A stretch of DNA of 64,000 nucleotides from Streptomyces diastatochromogenes (GTDB lineage Bacteria > Actinomycetota > Actinomycetes > Streptomycetales > Streptomycetaceae), in the NCBI RefSeq assembly GCF_002242805.1, contig NZ_MCGQ01000022.1, positions 62,001-126,000 of the forward strand, read 5' to 3'. Both the position numbers and the translations under genes were made by a program. Below, in pieces: positions 62,581 to 64,000 of this stretch. Each line of letters starts with the position of its first letter. The first letter of the stretch is position 1. The notes under the pieces were generated by a model. It worked only from the letters and a program-made list of their open reading frames with translations, was not told the origin of the DNA and did not search any database.

Positions 62581-62615
62581 CGGACGAATGCTGACCCAAT
62601 GCTGACTTTACTGAC
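62581..62615 (+). repeat. 35-bp direct repeat, right copy
   Basis: Exact match to 31501-31535, same orientation, 31.08 kb apart. Flanked on the left by IS and NTPase remnants and on the right by an apparently intact ABC exporter gene. Confidence 0.65.
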
Positions 62616-62638
62616 AGGCCATCAGGTAATCGTCGGCT

Positions 62639-62669
62639 TGACGCCCGCATCGATGCGAGTCGGGCGTCA
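62639..62669. terminator. Hairpin downstream of ABC exporter
   Basis: A 9-bp stem, TGACGCCCG with CGGGCGTCA, and a 13-nt loop; likely ends the leftward ABC transcript. A second 9-bp hairpin covers the stop codon (62766-62784). Confidence 0.45.
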
Positions 62670-62779
62670 GCCGGTCCGGGAGCAGCGGTCGTTTCCCCCG
62701 GCGCTTCGCAGTTTGCCGCATGCGACGGACGTATCAGCATGACACCGCCGGCAGGCGAGGATGTCCGTGACCGACTCGG

Positions 62780-64000
62780 TCACGTGGACCCGGTGCTCGT
62801 ACGAGCGGGCGGCGACGTCCTGCGGTCCCCGTCCGGCGCCGGGTCGGCCGGTCCGGGCAGCCCGCTGGGAGCGGCTCCTGGGACCGGACGTCCGAGGGCC
62901 GACTCGGTGCTCTCGCCGAGGAAGCCGCCCGACTGGTGCTGCCACAGCTTGGCGTAGGCACCGTTATCCGCGAGCAGCTCCTCGTGGGTGCCCTGCTCGA
63001 CGACGCTTCCGCGGTCGAGGACGACGAGACGGTCCATGCCGGCGACGGTGCTCAGACGGTGGGCGACCACGAGGGCCGTACGTCCGTCCATCAACCGCCA
63101 CAGGGCATCCTGAACGAGGAGCTCGCTCTCCGAGTCCAGCGCGCTGGTCGCCTCGTCGAGCAGCAGGATCGGGGCGTCGCGCAGGATGGCCCTGGCGAGG
63201 GCGACACGCTGGCGCTGGCCGCCCGAGAGTTTCACTCCCCGCTCCCCCACCAGAGTGCCGAAGCCGTCGGGGAGTTGGTCGGCGAACTCCGTGACGTGCG
63301 CGGCCGCGGCCGCGGCGTGGATCTCCTCGTCGGTGGCGCTGGGCCGGGCGAAGGCGATGTTGTCCCGCAGGCTGCGGTGGAACATGGCGGGTTCCTGCGG
63401 GACGTAGGCGATCAGTGAGCGCAGGTCGGTCTGGCGCAGCCGGCGGATGTCCTGACCACCGATCAGGATGCGTCCGTCGTCGATGTCCGACATCCGCAGA
63501 AGGAGCCGGGTGAGTGTGGTCTTGCCGCCGCCGGACCTGCCGACCAGGCCGATACGTGCGCCTGCGGGCACGTCCAGGTCGAGTCCCTGGAAAATCGGCT
63601 TCGCGCCCGTGTGAGCGAAGGTCACCGCCTCGAAGCGGATACCGGTGTCCCGCGGTGCGAGCGGTTCGGGTTCCGTCGGGTCGAGCACGGTGGGCGGATC
63701 CAACAGCAGCTCCGTGAACTGCGCGGCCTCGGTCATCGAGCTTTCCAGCCGCCGGTAGATCTGGTTGAACTCGAACATGATCTCGGTTGCGTTGGAGTAG
63801 TAGGTGAAAGCGACGACGACCTCCTCCACTCCCTGACCCGAGCCACCGAAGGCGATGGCGACCAGCAGACCCAGCACGTTGGTCAGCACGGACATGGGGG
63901 CGATCAGGGTGTCGACGCGCAGATTGCCGTAGTCCCACGACCTCAGCGTCAGGCGCCGGGAATCCGCGACACGGCTGCGGTGTTCGTCGGCCTCCCGCCC
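62780..64000 (-). CDS. ABC exporter, membrane-ATPase fusion (5' end outside window)
   Basis: The frame is open to the right edge, so the N-terminal membrane helices are largely missing. Visible: the end of the transmembrane domain (LTNVLGLLVAIAFGG; IYRRLESSMTEAAQFTELL) and a full nucleotide-binding domain with Walker A GRSGGGKTTL, signature LSGGQRQRVALARA, Walker B ILLLDEATSALD and switch VAHRLSTV. A 45-residue Pro/Ser-rich tail follows. This is a type IV (MsbA/LmrA-like) exporter half; a partner may lie beyond the window. Substrate unknown. Confidence 0.88.
   Translation of the reverse strand, partial: GREADEHRSRVADSRRLTLRSWDYGNLRVDTLIAPMSVLTNVLGLLVAIAFGGSGQGVEEVVVAFTYYSNATEIMFEFNQIYRRLESSMTEAAQFTELLLDPPTVLDPTEPEPLAPRDTGIRFEAVTFAHTGAKPIFQGLDLDVPAGARIGLVGRSGGGKTTLTRLLLRMSDIDDGRILIGGQDIRRLRQTDLRSLIAYVPQEPAMFHRSLRDNIAFARPSATDEEIHAAAAAAHVTEFADQLPDGFGTLVGERGVKLSGGQRQRVALARAILRDAPILLLDEATSALDSESELLVQDALWRLMDGRTALVVAHRLSTVAGMDRLVVLDRGSVVEQGTHEELLADNGAYAKLWQHQSGGFLGESTESALGRPVPGAAPSGLPGPADPAPDGDRRTSPPARTSTGST

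Overview
The window is high-GC actinobacterial DNA, almost certainly from a Streptomyces chromosome. Evidence: strong third-position G/C bias, many GTG starts, ATGA/GTGA stop-start overlaps, actinomycete-specific SsgA-like sporulation proteins, several PAS/GAF-SpoIIE-HATPase phosphatases, and many TetR, LacI and LysR regulators. No rRNA, tRNA or CRISPR array was seen.

Left part (1-31.3 kb) looks like an ordinary chromosome arm. It holds, in order: an L-rhamnose catabolic operon (rhaI partial, rhaD-dehydrogenase fusion, rhaB); a lactate-utilisation operon lutABC; a glycine betaine/choline-type osmoprotectant ABC transporter whose ATPase converges on its partner genes; a TetR regulator; a MoxR/VWA pair; a D-cysteine desulfhydrase-like enzyme; a quinone oxidoreductase-like dehydrogenase; a cupin; an integral membrane protein resembling Pyr4/PaxB-type terpene cyclases; an HD protein; a LysR/DJ-1 divergent pair with nested palindromes; a Pro-rich secreted protein followed by an ECF-type sigma factor and a small membrane partner; and a LacI-controlled arabinoside-use locus (GH127 enzyme, sugar ABC transporter, secreted glycosidase with a ricin-type lectin domain). 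A fragment of a Ser/Thr kinase sensor domain and a pirin close this part.

The 31.5-62.6 kb stretch looks like a decaying genomic island. It is bracketed by two copies, in the same orientation, of an exact 35-bp sequence (31501-31535 and 62581-62615), with an integrase fragment just inside the left copy and transposase and NTPase remnants just inside the right copy. It is rich in broken genes. Its most striking content is a 15-bp dyad, CCATAC-N3-GTATGG, found ten times between 36.7 and 55.1 kb. The sites lie next to a self-sufficient CYP102-type P450 with an alcohol dehydrogenase, two paralogous TetR repressors (their start codons lie inside the dyad), a Clp-N/HTH protein, an SsgA-like sporulation protein, and two related small secreted proteins, one beside a second, broken SsgA-like gene. 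I infer a TetR-controlled regulon linking fatty-acid oxidation to a cell-surface or developmental function.

The island also carries a five-gene aromatic-degradation operon (extradiol dioxygenase, FAH-family hydrolase, FAD hydroxylase, acetoacetyl-CoA synthetase-like ligase, nitroreductase) with a divergent TetR, and three paralogous phosphatase/anti-sigma-kinase fusions between 50.8 and 60.8 kb. Beyond the right repeat, an ABC exporter gene runs off the window edge.
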